In this document: positions 54,740 to 64,000 of the stretch, one piece after another | How the letters are laid out: each line of letters begins with the position of its first letter | Position numbering within the stretch: position 1 is the first letter of the stretch | DNA from: Symbiodinium natans | Taxonomy: Eukaryota; Sar; Dinophyceae; Suessiales; Symbiodiniaceae | DNA: 64,000 bases | Direction of reading: 5' to 3' | Assembly: GCA_905221605.1 (NCBI GenBank) | Contig: CAJNDS010000435.1 | Location: forward strand, 890,823-954,822 | Made by a program: the position numbers and the translations under genes | The notes under the pieces: model-generated | Seen by the model: the letters and a program-made list of their open reading frames with translations, nothing else | Told to the model about the DNA's origin: nothing | The model's database searches: none

Positions 54740-56140
54740 GACATGCAAATTGGGGGTCCGACATGCAAGGTTGGATTTTCGAGATGCAAACTTTCTTGGG
54801 GTCCGACATGCAAAGGTAGGTTTTCAAGATGCAAACTTGCTTGGCTGCTTGGACCTGAGTCTCATCCAGCGACAGACACGCAGGCTTGCTCCTGACAGCG
54901 TAGTACTATCCCAAAAGTGGTAGTATCTGTCCGAAAAGAAACATCAGTAAAATAGTAAAATAGTAAAATAGTAAAATAGTAAAATAGTAAAATAGTAAAA
55001 TCTGGGTCGGACCGGCACAGGTGGGTTTTCGAGATGCAAACTGCTGAGCCGGTGGAGGAAATCCTATTAAAAGTAAAAAGAGAGGGAGGAATTTTCTCTG
55101 GATTTCCCGCGAAATCAGTAAAGCGGTAATTTCGGGGTCCAACTGGCACAGGTGGGTTTTCGAGATGCAAACTCCCGATTTCCTGTAAAATTAGTAAAAT
55201 AGTAAAAAAGTAAAATAGTAAAATCTGGGTCGGACCGGCACAGGTGGGTTTTCGAGATGCAAACTGCTGAGCCCGTGGAGGAAATCCTATTAAAAGTAAA
55301 GAGAGAGGGAGGAGTTTTCTCTGGATTTCGCGCGAAATCAGGAAAGCGGTAATTTCTGGGTCCAACCGGCACAGGTGGGTTTTCGAGATGCAAACTCCTG
55401 ATTTCCCGTAAAATTAATAAAATAGTAAAATAGTAAATCTGGGTCGGACCGGCACAGGTGGGTTTTCGAGATGCAAACTGCTGAGCCCGTGGAGGAAATC
55501 CTATTAAAAGTAAAAAGAGAGGGAGGAATTTTCTCTGGATTTCGCGCGAAATCAGGAAAGCGGTAGCGGTAATTTCTGGGTCCAACCGGCACAGGTGGGT
55601 TTTCGAGATGCAAACTCCTGATTTCCCGTAAAATTAATAAAATAGTAAAATAGTAAATCTGGGTCGGACCGGCACAGGTGGGTTTTCGAGATGCAAACTG
55701 CTGAGCCCGTGGAGGAAATCCTATTAAAAGTAAAGAGAGAGGGAGGAATTTTCTCTGGATTTGCTGCGAAATCAGTAAAGCGGTAGATTCTGGGTCCAAC
55801 CGGCACAGGCGGGTTTTCGAGATGCAAACTCCCGATTTCCCGTAAAATTAGTAAAATAATAAAATAGTAAAATAGTAAAATAGTAAAATAGTAAAATAGT
55901 AAAATAGTAAAATAGTAAAATCTGGGTCGGACCGGCACAGGTGGGTTTTCGAGATGCAAACTGCTGAGCCTGTGGAGGAAATCCTATTAAAAGTAAAGAG
56001 ACACGGAGGAATTTTCTCTGGATAATAGAATCCTGGTCCGACATGCAAGGTTGGGTTTTCGAGATGCAAACGGCTTGGTGCCATGCATCTCGGGCGCGCG
56101 CTTTGCATCTCGAAAACCCAACCTTGCATGTCGGACGCCG
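54740..56140 (+). repeat. Tandem repeat with about 220-bp units and (AGTAAAAT)n spacers
   Basis: Five units start with TCTGGGTCGGACCGGCACAG at 55001, 55224, 55438, 55658 and 55921 (spacing 214-263 bp). Each has two copies of GGCACAGGTGGGTTTTCGAG + ATGCAAACT, a GAGGAAATCCTATTAAAAGT block, and an AGTAAAAT run of variable length. Shorter relatives (CCGACATGCAA…TTTTCGAGATGCAAACT) flank it at 54738-54835 and 56036-56070. Long minus-strand frames (for example 55115-55585) repeat with the unit and are probably not genes. Confidence 0.92.
56036..56136. repeat. Perfect 35-bp inverted repeat (stem-loop)
   Basis: Arms 56036-56070 and 56102-56136 match 35/35 as reverse complements; the left arm starts GTCCGACATGCAAGG and ends GAGATGCAAA. 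The loop is 31 bases and GC-rich. The arm sequence is the core motif of the adjacent tandem repeat, so the right arm is an inverted copy closing the array. Confidence 0.95.
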
Positions 56141-57206
56141 CAGTCCCGGCTGCTAGGCATGCGTCTTGGATCTTTGTAAGTTGGGCTTGGTGGCCGTGCT
56201 CTTTCTCGTGCATGCAAAGGGGCAGGTACTGTAGGGTTTAGGGCTAGGTAGAGCTATCTCCAATCCCCTAAACACCCTAATTCCGTAAACCGTCCGATGC
56301 CAGGACTCCAAGCATAAACGGCAGCATAGCACACCTTTGGGAGCATCACGACCGCAGCCGCAACCAAACTCGAACATCCGCAGGACCTTCGCACAACCTT
56401 AGGTACCAGCCCAAGACCCCCGTGAACCCTGTCAACCCTATGAGCCCAAAAAACCCTGTACATCCTATGAACCCTCAAACCTGTCAAGCCCTTAGACCCT
56501 TATCCCTTAATCTGTTCTGTGTTCATCGCCCAAAGACTAACCTTTGTTTTTCTCGAGTGCTGTGAATCTCCATCTCAGGAATATTGTTTGATCATAAGAT
56601 GACCCCTGTTATGCTTTGAGGACAATTCCTTGGTTGAGGGGTATTGGGTCCTAAAAACCCTAGACCTAAACATGAAGCTCACAACCCTGAAGTCGCAGGC
56701 CAAACGATTGGTTCACGACGTTGCCGGGTCCCCGAAGCCTCAGACATATTCGAAACCTTGACTCCCTGCAGCCTGCCCCGGGGGGTGATGTGTTTCGGAG
56801 TCGAAGATGGCATCTGATGGTGTATTGCTTTTAGCGTAGTGTACCAACACGCTCCCAGGAATAAGGGTTATTGAGAGTCAAGAATTCATCGGGGGCTTAC
56901 AAAGGTTTCGGGTTCAAGGTTCAGGGTGTAGGTGTTACGAGGGTTAAGGTTTTAGGGTTTTGACTGGAGCGGTTAGCGTACAGGAGTGAGGCTTTAGGAT
57001 TCGTATCTTGGGGTTGTTGCGCGGTTCATCTCGGCCATCTCATGTACTCTCGGCCATCTCATGTACTTGGGTTTAAGGCCCAGGGTTGGCCAGTGGGGCT
57101 ATCTGGGTTTAGGGTTTAGGGTTTAGGGTTTAGGGTTTAGGGTTTAGGATTTAGGGTTTAGAGTTTAGGGTTCAGCGCCTCCCTTCCCGAAAACGTCGGG
57201 ACAAGG

Positions 57207-57335
57207 GATCGGCAAGAGGCACTGTGGATCGCACAGGAGCGCGCTTCTGGAGGAGGATGCGAGGGTCATGATCTCGGAGGAGGTTTTGCAAGTGGGTAGG
57301 TTCCCTCTTTGGGTCCCCGACATAATACGACACCC
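57207..57335 (+). CDS. Possible isolated exon(s), unrecognised
   Basis: On the + strand an open stretch reads ALLEEDARVMISEEVLQVGR, with plausible coding composition, after a TTTAGGG array at 57104-57170. The borders are unclear and no partner exon could be joined. No function is suggested. Confidence 0.25.
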
Positions 57336-58031
57336 TTAGAAAACGACCCCCAAAAGGGACCCGATTTTCGAGAACTACCCAAGCACCAAGAGGCCATGTT
57401 CCGGATGAGCCATTGGAGGGGGACGGCCCCGCAGGAATGGATGCCGAGATTTCCCCGAATGAGGCAGGCAAGGAGAAAGCCGCATGTTGCTTCACAAACC
57501 AAAAAGTATCAAAGAAATCCGTCGCTCGTTGTATCACGATGGTGTCCTACGATGTGTTTGTTTTGTGTTTTTTTCTGATGGGATATATACTCTTACTGAA
57601 GTAGGGAATAAACCAATCATGTAAGTCATGAGAAATAGATAGACTAGCGCGAGGGAAACGATGTCTAGGGTTCGCACTTTTTTTGCCCCCGGGTCGACCT
57701 TGATTTTGGGACATCATTGTCGGGGCAGATCTGAGGTTCATGTCTAGGTGAACCTTGAGACCCCAACGCATCTTTGAACCAGGCTTTTAGGGGTTCAGGG
57801 TTCAGGGTTTAGGGTTTAGGGTTTAAGGGTTTAGGGTCTAGGGTTTAGGGTTTGAGGGCTTCTTTTCTGTAATATTGCCAGGAGCGGGCCCTAACAGCAT
57901 TTTTCTACTTCGAGGGTTGTCCACACCGCAAGGAAACCCCACCCGCCTAAGCCCTAAATCCCTGCTGCATTTTAGGGTTGAGGGCTTCAGAGTTGAGGGC
58001 TAGGCTTTGAGGCCCCAACCCCCAACCTTCA

Positions 58032-58098
58032 GACCCCCTCTGCTGAGGTGGACCCGATAGCGACTGACATGAGCACGGGCCCCTTGGCAACTTTCGCC
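58032..58098 (+). CDS. Possible isolated micro-exon, unrecognised
   Basis: Between a CTGAG acceptor and a GC donor (GCAGGGTTGG) it reads VDPIATDMSTGPLATFAR. Size, acceptor and donor resemble the micro-exons of the genes to the left, suggesting that another such gene occupies 56.5-59.2 kb, but I found no other exon that joins to it with confidence. Confidence 0.3.
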
Positions 58099-58399
58099 AG
58101 GCAGGGTTGGGGAGGTACACGACACCCTAAACCCTAAACCCTAAACCTTAAACCCTAAGCCAAAAGGGGGCAGTGCCTGGGCCACCGTACAGTCACGCTT
58201 ACAGAGGGTTGGTTTGGTGGCCTTCATACACACGAAACCCGAAGCCCCAAAAAAACACCCGAAACCCTTTAGGGCTTTAGGGTTTAGGGCTCTTAGGGCT
58301 TTAGGGTATAGGGTTTAGTTGCAAAGTCATATGCCTCCATGGGCCAAGAATTGAATCAGCCGACAGCGTAGGACTCGCAATCACTCGTGAATGCCAGAT

Positions 58400-59835
58400 C
58401 TTGTCGGCTAATTAATCCGAAGCCCGAAGCCCTCACCTTGAATTCTGAACCCCATAAACCCTAAGCAGCTCTGAAGCCCTAAACCAGACCCTTTAAGCCC
58501 TGTGAGCCCTATAAGCCCTAAACCCTCAACCGTAAACTCGACTAGAGAAGTCCAAGCCGTCCACATGTTTGAGCGCTTCAAGGGTTTTCGGGTTTGAGGG
58601 CTCACGGTTTTCAGGGCGTTTGGGCTTCGATTTTTGAGTTTGGGGTTTTGGGGGTTTAGAATTCTGGGGGTATCTTCAACCACCCCCCTTGGGCGAATTA
58701 AGACCGGGCCCTGTCTTGACATGGGAGGCGTTCGCAGACAGCTCCTTGCGCTGCACTGGGGCGAGACCACAGCTGGGGCTTTTGGGGCTTAGGGTTTAGG
58801 GTTTAGGGTTTAGGGTTTAGGGTTTAGGGTTTAGTTCGGATTTCGAGGAGCAGGAAGTCGTAACTTGGGAGAGAGGATTCGGGGAGCATGGCCTGCGTTT
58901 GAGTCCAGATCCTGGTTCAAGAGTGTTTAGGGTTTAGGCTTTAGGGTTTAGGGTTTAGGGCTTTCTTCCGGATGTGGCGGTGACGATTCCGTGCTTCAGG
59001 CTTCGATGTAGTTGGGTGTGAGTTGCTTCGCCGTGCCGCAAGCATCGTGGAATGAGGCGCGCGGGCCCCAAAGTTCGAGAATGGACCCGGGCCTACACAT
59101 GCCCACATTTACATCAAACCCTAAACCATTAACCTGGCTTGCGGCCCTCAGAACACCTTAAGGAGACGTAGTGGCTTCGAAGAGTGCAGTTCCGGGTTTA
59201 CGGCTAAGGCCCATGTTGCCAAGCGAAAGTTGAGAAGGGTTTAGGGCTGTTTGGGCTTTTGGCTCCGGGGAGGCTTTGGCTTTTATGAATCCCGACAATG
59301 GCCGAAATACTGCAGTTTGCCGCTTGCCTTTGTTGTTGTTCGAGGTGGGCTTGTTGAATATGCCGAAGCCGGAGGACGTCTTTCTCAAACGATGAGCGAA
59401 AAATGGTTTAAGGTCTAGGCCTGAGGGCCTGTATATCCTGTAAAGCGACGAGGATTGATAAGATTGGACAATGTAACTGCATTATCATTCAATTTCTGTC
59501 TCCGAGATTGCCATTTAGCGACCGATTTTGCTACGATATTTGCAATTTCACAATTAAAATCATTCTTAAGTATTTTAGTAAGTATTTTTCTTCGAACATC
59601 CCCACCCTCCCTTGGTAGAGATACTCTGCGTTGGGCACTCCAGTGTAGTCGAAACTACAGTGGCCGCTCCTACTCTAAGCAAGGCCCCTGGGGCCTTTTC
59701 TTCCTTGCTGCCGGCTTGAGCCACCGCATGGTGGCAGCATATATCCTGAGGGAAACTTCCGAGGAAGTTCCTTGTGCAACTCTGCTTTCCTGAGGGAAAC
59801 GGTTTGGGAGTCAGCCTCCACACAAAACACACCGG
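58400..59835. other. Right-hand end of the telomere-type field and AT-rich border of the retroelement
   Basis: TTTAGGG runs at 58791-58835 and 58924-58960 are the last sizeable ones. From about 59.4 kb the sequence becomes less repetitive. 59455-59835 lies downstream of the copia pol frame and might include its 3' LTR, but the other end of the element is outside the window, so no LTR can be confirmed. Confidence 0.4.
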
Positions 59836-61995
59836 TCACACTTTAAATTCCCAAAACGTTAGGAACATACTCTCGGAGAAGCGTCTTGCTTCCCGCTTCC
59901 GGGCCTTGGCCTGAAGAGCATGTCCTTCCTCTGCTATTGCCCAAAAACCTTTGTCAAGAACGTATCTTAGATATGTTCCCGGATGCTGCTTCGTAAGTGG
60001 ATCCGATAACATAGATCTTGTGTCGATCCAGCGGATGGTTCCGCCTGTCTGTGCCAAATCTGCCTTTATGACTGCAAGGTCAATGGCAGTTCGTTTGTCG
60101 CTAACATACGAAGCTGTACACGCGCATTTGTTAACGGCATCAAAAAGAGATTTGGAGTCCGCTGCAGCAAGAAAAGGTAACCTACCTGCTACTTCTCTCC
60201 AGTCACTCGCCGAAAGCATGCCGTAAAAGGCTTCCATGAAGAGTAATCGGTGCCAGTGAATGCTGCCGAGCCCTGCTTGTAGAGCTTGTCCTTCCGCAGC
60301 AAGCGTGTCCACCGTCTTCCTCTTCAGCCGGTAACTCTTCCACGAAGCCACCGTAGCCATCGCCGGTTGCTCCGTCTCGGAAAGAGAGCGGTCGTGGTAC
60401 AGGATGATCTGGCCACCCTGGCTGCTGAGATTCTGTAGTTGGGCGAGACTGCTGTGGATCTTCTGGTTGGTGATCTTCTCGTCGTGACATTTGTTGAACA
60501 CTGTCCTTCCTGTCCACGATTGGTCTTGAAGAACTCGTACTCCATGGCCATCGGACCAGTCATCTTCAACCATGCCACTCTTGATCTCCCCGTCGGGCTC
60601 AGGAGCGAAGAAGGAGATCTGTCTCTTCCTGTCCAGGCTGTGGAGGTCTGGTCCACCTGGCGCCGCGCCAGGGTGGAATGTCGTGCGCCTTGGTTGAACG
60701 TGGTGCCTCACCCACTCTCCTTCGGTTTCTTCCCAGTAGTCATCGGGATGGTCTTCAATCCAGGGCTGATCTCTAGTGTTACCCCAGGCAGCATCCGTCA
60801 CTACCGAGATGCGCAGTCGTTCCGGCGCAATCGGCATGACCTTGATGCCAAGATGGGCATACTTTCGAGCCTCTTCACTGATCTTGTTGGCTTCGACCAG
60901 GTCCTGAACTCTGGGCTCTGGGAAGGCTTGTTGCAACAAGGCCACTCTTCCGGCAATATCACACCGGGTCTCCTTTGACAGCCAGGATAAAACACCCAAT
61001 GAACTTCTCAAGGCTTCAATCTCTTGGGGGGTGCACTTGGAATGCCGTTGTTGCTTTCTTTTTCGGGTCAGGGCTATGATCTGGATCTTCTCCTTCACGT
61101 AGAAGGCCTGACTCACCTTGATGGACCCGTCGGCCTGCAGTTCAATGTCCTTAGTGAATCTGCCCGTGCCCCTCTGGTTCTTGCCTAACTTGTACTCGGC
61201 GGCTACGCTTGCTATGTTGGCCCAATGTCTTTCGTTGCCACCGTGTAACAAGTCATCAGTCGCAACACCGATGACACCTTCAAGTTCAGGGGTTTCGGGA
61301 TCAGCGCCGCCATGCAAGAAATACAGACACGGATCTGCTTGACTTGCCTTGTGTCCTAGTTGTCTGAGCTTTCGGTCGAGATGCTGGTACCAAGCGTAAG
61401 GCCCGTCTGTGAGACCATAACAAGTTTTCAGCAGTCGCAACAACTGACTTGCTTTGGCGCCTGGTATGCCCTCCTTCGGCTGTTTGCAGTAGAGCTCGCG
61501 CTTGATGGCATCCCCTGAATGAAAGGCTTGTGTGAAATCCAAGAAACCTGGATCCCAACCCAAACTGGCGAGAATTTGAAGCATGAAGATCACTGTATCC
61601 CTGTTGATCTGAGGCGTGGTGCTTTCAACGTCCAGTGCCGATTCTTCTGAATATCCCTTCATGACATGTCGACACTTTGCTTTACAAGGACCATGAGTGT
61701 CATCATTCAGCAACAGCCCTTCACTCTCAGCGCCGGCGACCTCTGCTGGCTCCAAGGGCTTCTTTGTCAAGACGTATCTGGACTCCGTCACTTTCTCTGG
61801 CTTCTCTCTGAGAATCTGCTCGGACTCGGCTGAGCTCAGCAACTCGTATGCCCTGGTGCCGAGATTATTGTTGATTTCTTTCAGAATGGCTCGCTGCAAC
61901 TTGACCGCATCCGCTCCTTTGAAGTCGGTCGCTCTGACCTCCTTCTCTTGTCGAGCCCTTGCTAACGTTTGAAGATGTAGAGTCATGTAGAGCAT
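59836..61995 (-). CDS. Copia reverse transcriptase and RNase H
   Basis: 719 codons from the first ATG; the same frame is open further upstream (…PEPPGKRSRVHLLEVY), so this ATG is probably not a true start but an internal point of a polyprotein. Reverse transcriptase landmarks: FLDFTQAFHSGD (first catalytic Asp), LLKTCYGLTDGPYAWYQ, and GVATDDLLHGG (the DD catalytic pair, with ATDD where copia usually has YVDD). RNase H landmarks: SVVTDAAWGNT (Asp), WKSYRLKRKTVDTLAAEGQA (Glu), AADSKSLFDAV (Asp) and IRWIDTRSMLSDPLTK (Asp). Catalytic residues look intact. The role would be copying element RNA into cDNA and removing the RNA strand. Confidence 0.93.
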   Translation of the reverse strand: MLYMTLHLQTLARARQEKEVRATDFKGADAVKLQRAILKEINNNLGTRAYELLSSAESEQILREKPEKVTESRYVLTKKPLEPAEVAGAESEGLLLNDDTHGPCKAKCRHVMKGYSEESALDVESTTPQINRDTVIFMLQILASLGWDPGFLDFTQAFHSGDAIKRELYCKQPKEGIPGAKASQLLRLLKTCYGLTDGPYAWYQHLDRKLRQLGHKASQADPCLYFLHGGADPETPELEGVIGVATDDLLHGGNERHWANIASVAAEYKLGKNQRGTGRFTKDIELQADGSIKVSQAFYVKEKIQIIALTRKRKQQRHSKCTPQEIEALRSSLGVLSWLSKETRCDIAGRVALLQQAFPEPRVQDLVEANKISEEARKYAHLGIKVMPIAPERLRISVVTDAAWGNTRDQPWIEDHPDDYWEETEGEWVRHHVQPRRTTFHPGAAPGGPDLHSLDRKRQISFFAPEPDGEIKSGMVEDDWSDGHGVRVLQDQSWTGRTVFNKCHDEKITNQKIHSSLAQLQNLSSQGGQIILYHDRSLSETEQPAMATVASWKSYRLKRKTVDTLAAEGQALQAGLGSIHWHRLLFMEAFYGMLSASDWREVAGRLPFLAAADSKSLFDAVNKCACTASYVSDKRTAIDLAVIKADLAQTGGTIRWIDTRSMLSDPLTKQHPGTYLRYVLDKGFWAIAEEGHALQAKARKREARRFSESMFLTFWEFKV

Positions 61996-62458
61996 ATAAA
62001 CTTCAAGAAGATGTACTCGACTACGTTTTCCAGGAGGTTCTGGCTCTCTGTCTTCTGGACCCCTCTTGTTGTCAGCAAACCCAGACGACCCTGTAGGACT
62101 TGTCCCTGAAGAACCCTGGCCTCGCTCGTGGTTCTCGGCATTCTCTTCGACGTCGATGTCGCGGTCGAAGAGCTCTTCACCTGGCGAAAGGAAGGGAAGA
62201 GGGCCTACAGGTTCAAGAGCGGGAACTTCAGGTTGTTCTCTTTCTGGTTCACCTCTCGGTTCGGTTGGGGGTTCTGCTAGACCAGGAGGAGGCCCTAGTG
62301 GTTCTTTGGCATGTTCATATTCTGAGGTTTTCTGTCGTACTCTACGTAGAGGAGGGAGTCCGGATACTGGTTCAGGGTCTTGGAGAGGATCAGTATCATC
62401 ATGTGGTTCGTTGGCTCATCTTCAAGTTCGCCCGGCATCTCATAGTCTCCTGTTAGGT

Positions 62459-63769
62459 CTACGAACCCCTTCTTTGGAAGCTTCTCGAAGTCCTGCCGGG
62501 TTTGGAAATACCACGCAACCAACCTGAAATGGACATATTCTCTTCAGCTGTTGCGTGTCGAACACGTTCAGGGGCTGCCTTAATCAAGGTGTTGCTATAG
62601 GCGATCCAGATGGCATTGGGAAGAGATGTCATCACGATTCGCCCAGGCCCAGTCCAATATGATTGCCTCGTCTTCTTTGTGCTTCCAGCGACCCTCCGCC
62701 AAAAGTAGACTGCCTGGCCAACTTCGAAATCGCTAAGCTTACGTGGTCCAGCTAGTGTAGCGGCTCTCAGGGCTTGGTCACAGTCCGATTCATGAAACGC
62801 TACAGCAGCCGCCTTTCTCATCTTCATGGATCTAGTCACGTCTCTGTCTCCCGTGATAATGCGGCCTGCCATGGTGTGGTCATCTGCGCCACCAGTCAAG
62901 AGGCCACCTGGCAGACGAGGCGTGTGTCCGATCACGCGCTGGATGGGAGAGTAACCCCCTCGAAGAAGCAACCTATTTCGTGTCATACAGGCTACGTCTA
63001 CAAGTTCTTTCCACTCTTCTCGACTTTGGCACTGGTAGTCGAGCATGGACTTGTAAAGGATATTCTTGAACACTCCGCCGGCCCGTTCTGTGAGGCCTCG
63101 TTGAGTTGGAGTTTCCAGGGAACTTGGCAACGCCTCACTTCCATCGTTCTCCACCTGGCGGCGAAACTCGGCTTTGAACTCTGTTCCCAGGTCAAACATA
63201 ACCTTGCGGGGCGCCCCGAAGAACCGAACCCACTGCCGATACGCTTTTCGTACTTCAGCTGCTGATTCTTTGTCCATAGGGATCACCAACTGGAAGTGTG
63301 TATGAAAATCAATGATGTTCAAGGCTGGTACAGCTTGATTCTGATGGTCACGAAGATGTACTGTGTCAACCCCAACCCATTCATTGATGAAGAGTTCTTC
63401 CTTGGGCGGTGCGCCTTTTCGCGCCGGATCTGGAAGCTGATATGCCTCACAGGTGGAGCGCCGGAACTGCTTGGCTGCTTCGATAACTTCTTCCGACGCT
63501 TTAGACTGCCTGAGAATACGAAGAAAACGACCATGCTCAGGATGTCCAGGCCTTCGTGAGCCTTCCGAATCATTCTCTCTAAGGTCACACGTGCCATGCC
63601 GGGAAAATGTCTCATGCGCCGATCTGCATGCTGATCCAATCTGGCTTGGTATATGCTGAGGTAACGAGTGTTGGGTTGCAAGCGGGTGTCTTGGGCCTTG
63701 TCTTGCCAGCGGACCTCGTCCTCTAGCAGGCTCCAGTCTGCGCCATTCCAGGTCCAAGAGGTTCGCCAA
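62459..63769 (-). CDS. Copia integrase (frame-damaged copy)
   Basis: Contains GHPEHGRFLRIL and FRRSTCEAYQLPDPARKG (zinc-binding region), then the core: WVGVDTVHL (Asp), KVMFDLGTEFKAEF (Asp) and PTQRGLTERAGG (Glu), the last two about 35 residues apart as in DDE integrases. Two signs of decay are visible. The upstream HxxxH half of the zinc finger is in a different frame (…MIRKAHEGL, frame 63319-63966), consistent with a one-base loss near 63548. The first Cys of the expected CxxC is Arg (FRRSTC). At the C-terminal end the sequence switches frame near 62520, continuing as VAWYFQTRQDFEKLPKKGFV in the other frame. Confidence 0.9.
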   Translation of the reverse strand: MANLLDLEWRRLEPARGRGPLARQGPRHPLATQHSLPQHIPSQIGSACRSAHETFSRHGTCDLRENDSEGSRRPGHPEHGRFLRILRQSKASEEVIEAAKQFRRSTCEAYQLPDPARKGAPPKEELFINEWVGVDTVHLRDHQNQAVPALNIIDFHTHFQLVIPMDKESAAEVRKAYRQWVRFFGAPRKVMFDLGTEFKAEFRRQVENDGSEALPSSLETPTQRGLTERAGGVFKNILYKSMLDYQCQSREEWKELVDVACMTRNRLLLRGGYSPIQRVIGHTPRLPGGLLTGGADDHTMAGRIITGDRDVTRSMKMRKAAAVAFHESDCDQALRAATLAGPRKLSDFEVGQAVYFWRRVAGSTKKTRQSYWTGPGRIVMTSLPNAIWIAYSNTLIKAAPERVRHATAEENMSISGWLRGISKPGRTSRSFQRRGS

Positions 63770-63966
63770 GGGAGCCGCCAGGCCTCATGGCCGGGTTCGG
63801 GCCCATTGACCTTCTCGGTGTGTTCTTCCAAGCACATCCAAGCACCTGTGTCCAGCTTTTTCCAACCAACTTGCTTCAGCATGTCTTCGGTGACCCCGAA
63901 GGCCTCGGGCATCATCTCTCGCGCTGGCGCATACGACAAGCACTGTTGAAGAAGATGAAAAGTCAC
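63319..63966 (-). CDS. Copia gag-pre-integrase region (partial)
   Basis: The upstream part reads MTFHLLQQCLSYAPAREMMP, TGAWMCLEEHTE, MRHFPGMARVTLERMIRKAH. The His residues after MRHF and RKAH suit the gag-pre-integrase/HHCC finger. Downstream of the frameshift near 63548 this frame only overlaps the integrase frame and is not meaningful. The region continues beyond the window. Confidence 0.6.
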   Translation of the reverse strand: MTFHLLQQCLSYAPAREMMPEAFGVTEDMLKQVGWKKLDTGAWMCLEEHTEKVNGPEPGHEAWRLPWRTSWTWNGADWSLLEDEVRWQDKAQDTRLQPNTRYLSIYQARLDQHADRRMRHFPGMARVTLERMIRKAHEGLDILSMVVFFVFSGSLKRRKKLSKQPSSSGAPPVRHISFQIRREKAHRPRKNSSSMNGLGLTQYIFVTIRIKLYQP

Positions 63967-64000
63967 ATGTTTTTGCGGCGCGGCGCTGATAGCATCGCCC

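Larger units (their letters stand above)
2343..59150. repeat. Field of interstitial telomere-type repeats (TTTAGGG/CCCTAAA), both orientations
   Basis: Clusters of 2 to about 30 heptamers occur every 0.2-1 kb, nearly always in intron or intergenic sequence between the micro-exons. Strand sense flips repeatedly. Larger runs: 4809-4872, 9277-9316, 17059-17145, 19811-19872, 28110-28181, 30060-30115, 38186-38252, 41263-41320, 45671-45725, 47346-47420, 57104-57170 (G-rich sense) and 9076-9137, 9478-9559, 9719-9835, 26489-26536, 26701-26920, 37970-38090, 41101-41153 (C-rich sense). They are sparse or absent at 12.4-15.8, 20.4-22.4, 50.2-53.6 and 59.2-64 kb. Plant-type telomere repeats are known in dinoflagellates; this is internal sequence, not a chromosome end. 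Confidence 0.95.
59836..64000 (-). mobile_element. Decayed Ty1/copia-type LTR retrotransposon (3' part; runs off the right edge)
   Basis: Read on the minus strand, gag-pre-integrase, integrase core, reverse transcriptase and RNase H follow in that order. Integrase before reverse transcriptase is the Ty1/copia order. Open frames are broken at about 63548 and about 62520. Gag and protease would lie to the right of 64000. The element runs opposite to all the genes and lacks telomere-type repeats. Copia elements of this type are abundant in dinoflagellate genomes. Confidence 0.93.

Noticed and set aside
2343..59150. A true chromosome end or subtelomere
   Set aside because: Tracts are short, switch sense repeatedly and are interleaved with ordered exons of single genes; a telomere would be one long run in one sense at an edge.
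59455..59835. Copia 3' LTR
   Set aside because: The matching 5' LTR would be beyond the window, so the repeat cannot be shown, and no TG…CA ends with a flanking duplication could be fixed by eye.

Overview
This window reads as nuclear DNA of a dinoflagellate, most likely Symbiodiniaceae or a relative. The evidence is: (i) hundreds of interstitial copies of the TTTAGGG/CCCTAAA telomere-type heptamer in both orientations; (ii) genes cut into very small exons with GC-AG and GA-AG introns besides GT-AG and a frequent G just after the acceptor AG, a splice grammar described for Symbiodinium; (iii) a Ty1/copia retrotransposon of the kind common in dinoflagellate genomes. I saw no bacterial operon structure, CRISPR array, rRNA or convincing tRNA.

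Layout. 1-2.7 kb: unassigned, with a GC-rich coding-like patch at 0.9-1.7 kb. 2.74-29.28 kb (+): one serine carboxypeptidase (peptidase family S10) gene that I could rebuild as 27 exons of 28-72 nt spread over 26.5 kb. All S10 landmarks are present in order, including the Ser, Asp and His of the triad, and the phases chain to a stop; the 5' end (signal peptide) was not found. Its introns are filled with telomere-type repeats. 20.47-22.17 kb (+): a separate three-exon membrane protein gene with a PAS-like segment and a coiled-coil tail, nested inside one S10 intron and free of telomere-type repeats. 30.16-37.69 kb (+): a second micro-exon gene of unknown function encoding hydrophobic segments, including a 16-nt exon. 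38.10-48.23 kb (+): a third micro-exon gene, a secreted/ER thioredoxin-fold (PDI-like) protein of about 325 residues whose first thioredoxin domain lacks the CxxC site. 48.2-59.4 kb: weaker coding signals (best at 51.6-52.3, 57.2 and 58.0 kb), microsatellites, and a 1.4-kb tandem repeat ending in a perfect 35-bp inverted repeat. 59.84-64.0 kb (-): a decayed copia element (integrase, reverse transcriptase, RNase H), running off the right edge.

The three large genes are head-to-tail on the + strand and share one design: exons of tens of bases isolated by 0.3-4 kb of telomere-like filler. Ordinary ORF calling misses them because no exon exceeds about 100 nt; most long ORFs here are repeat-derived. 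Two of the three products (S10 peptidase, PDI-like protein) would belong to the secretory/lysosomal route, but a functional link between them is inference only. Exon borders below were chosen by eye, from family motifs plus reading phase, and need transcript evidence.
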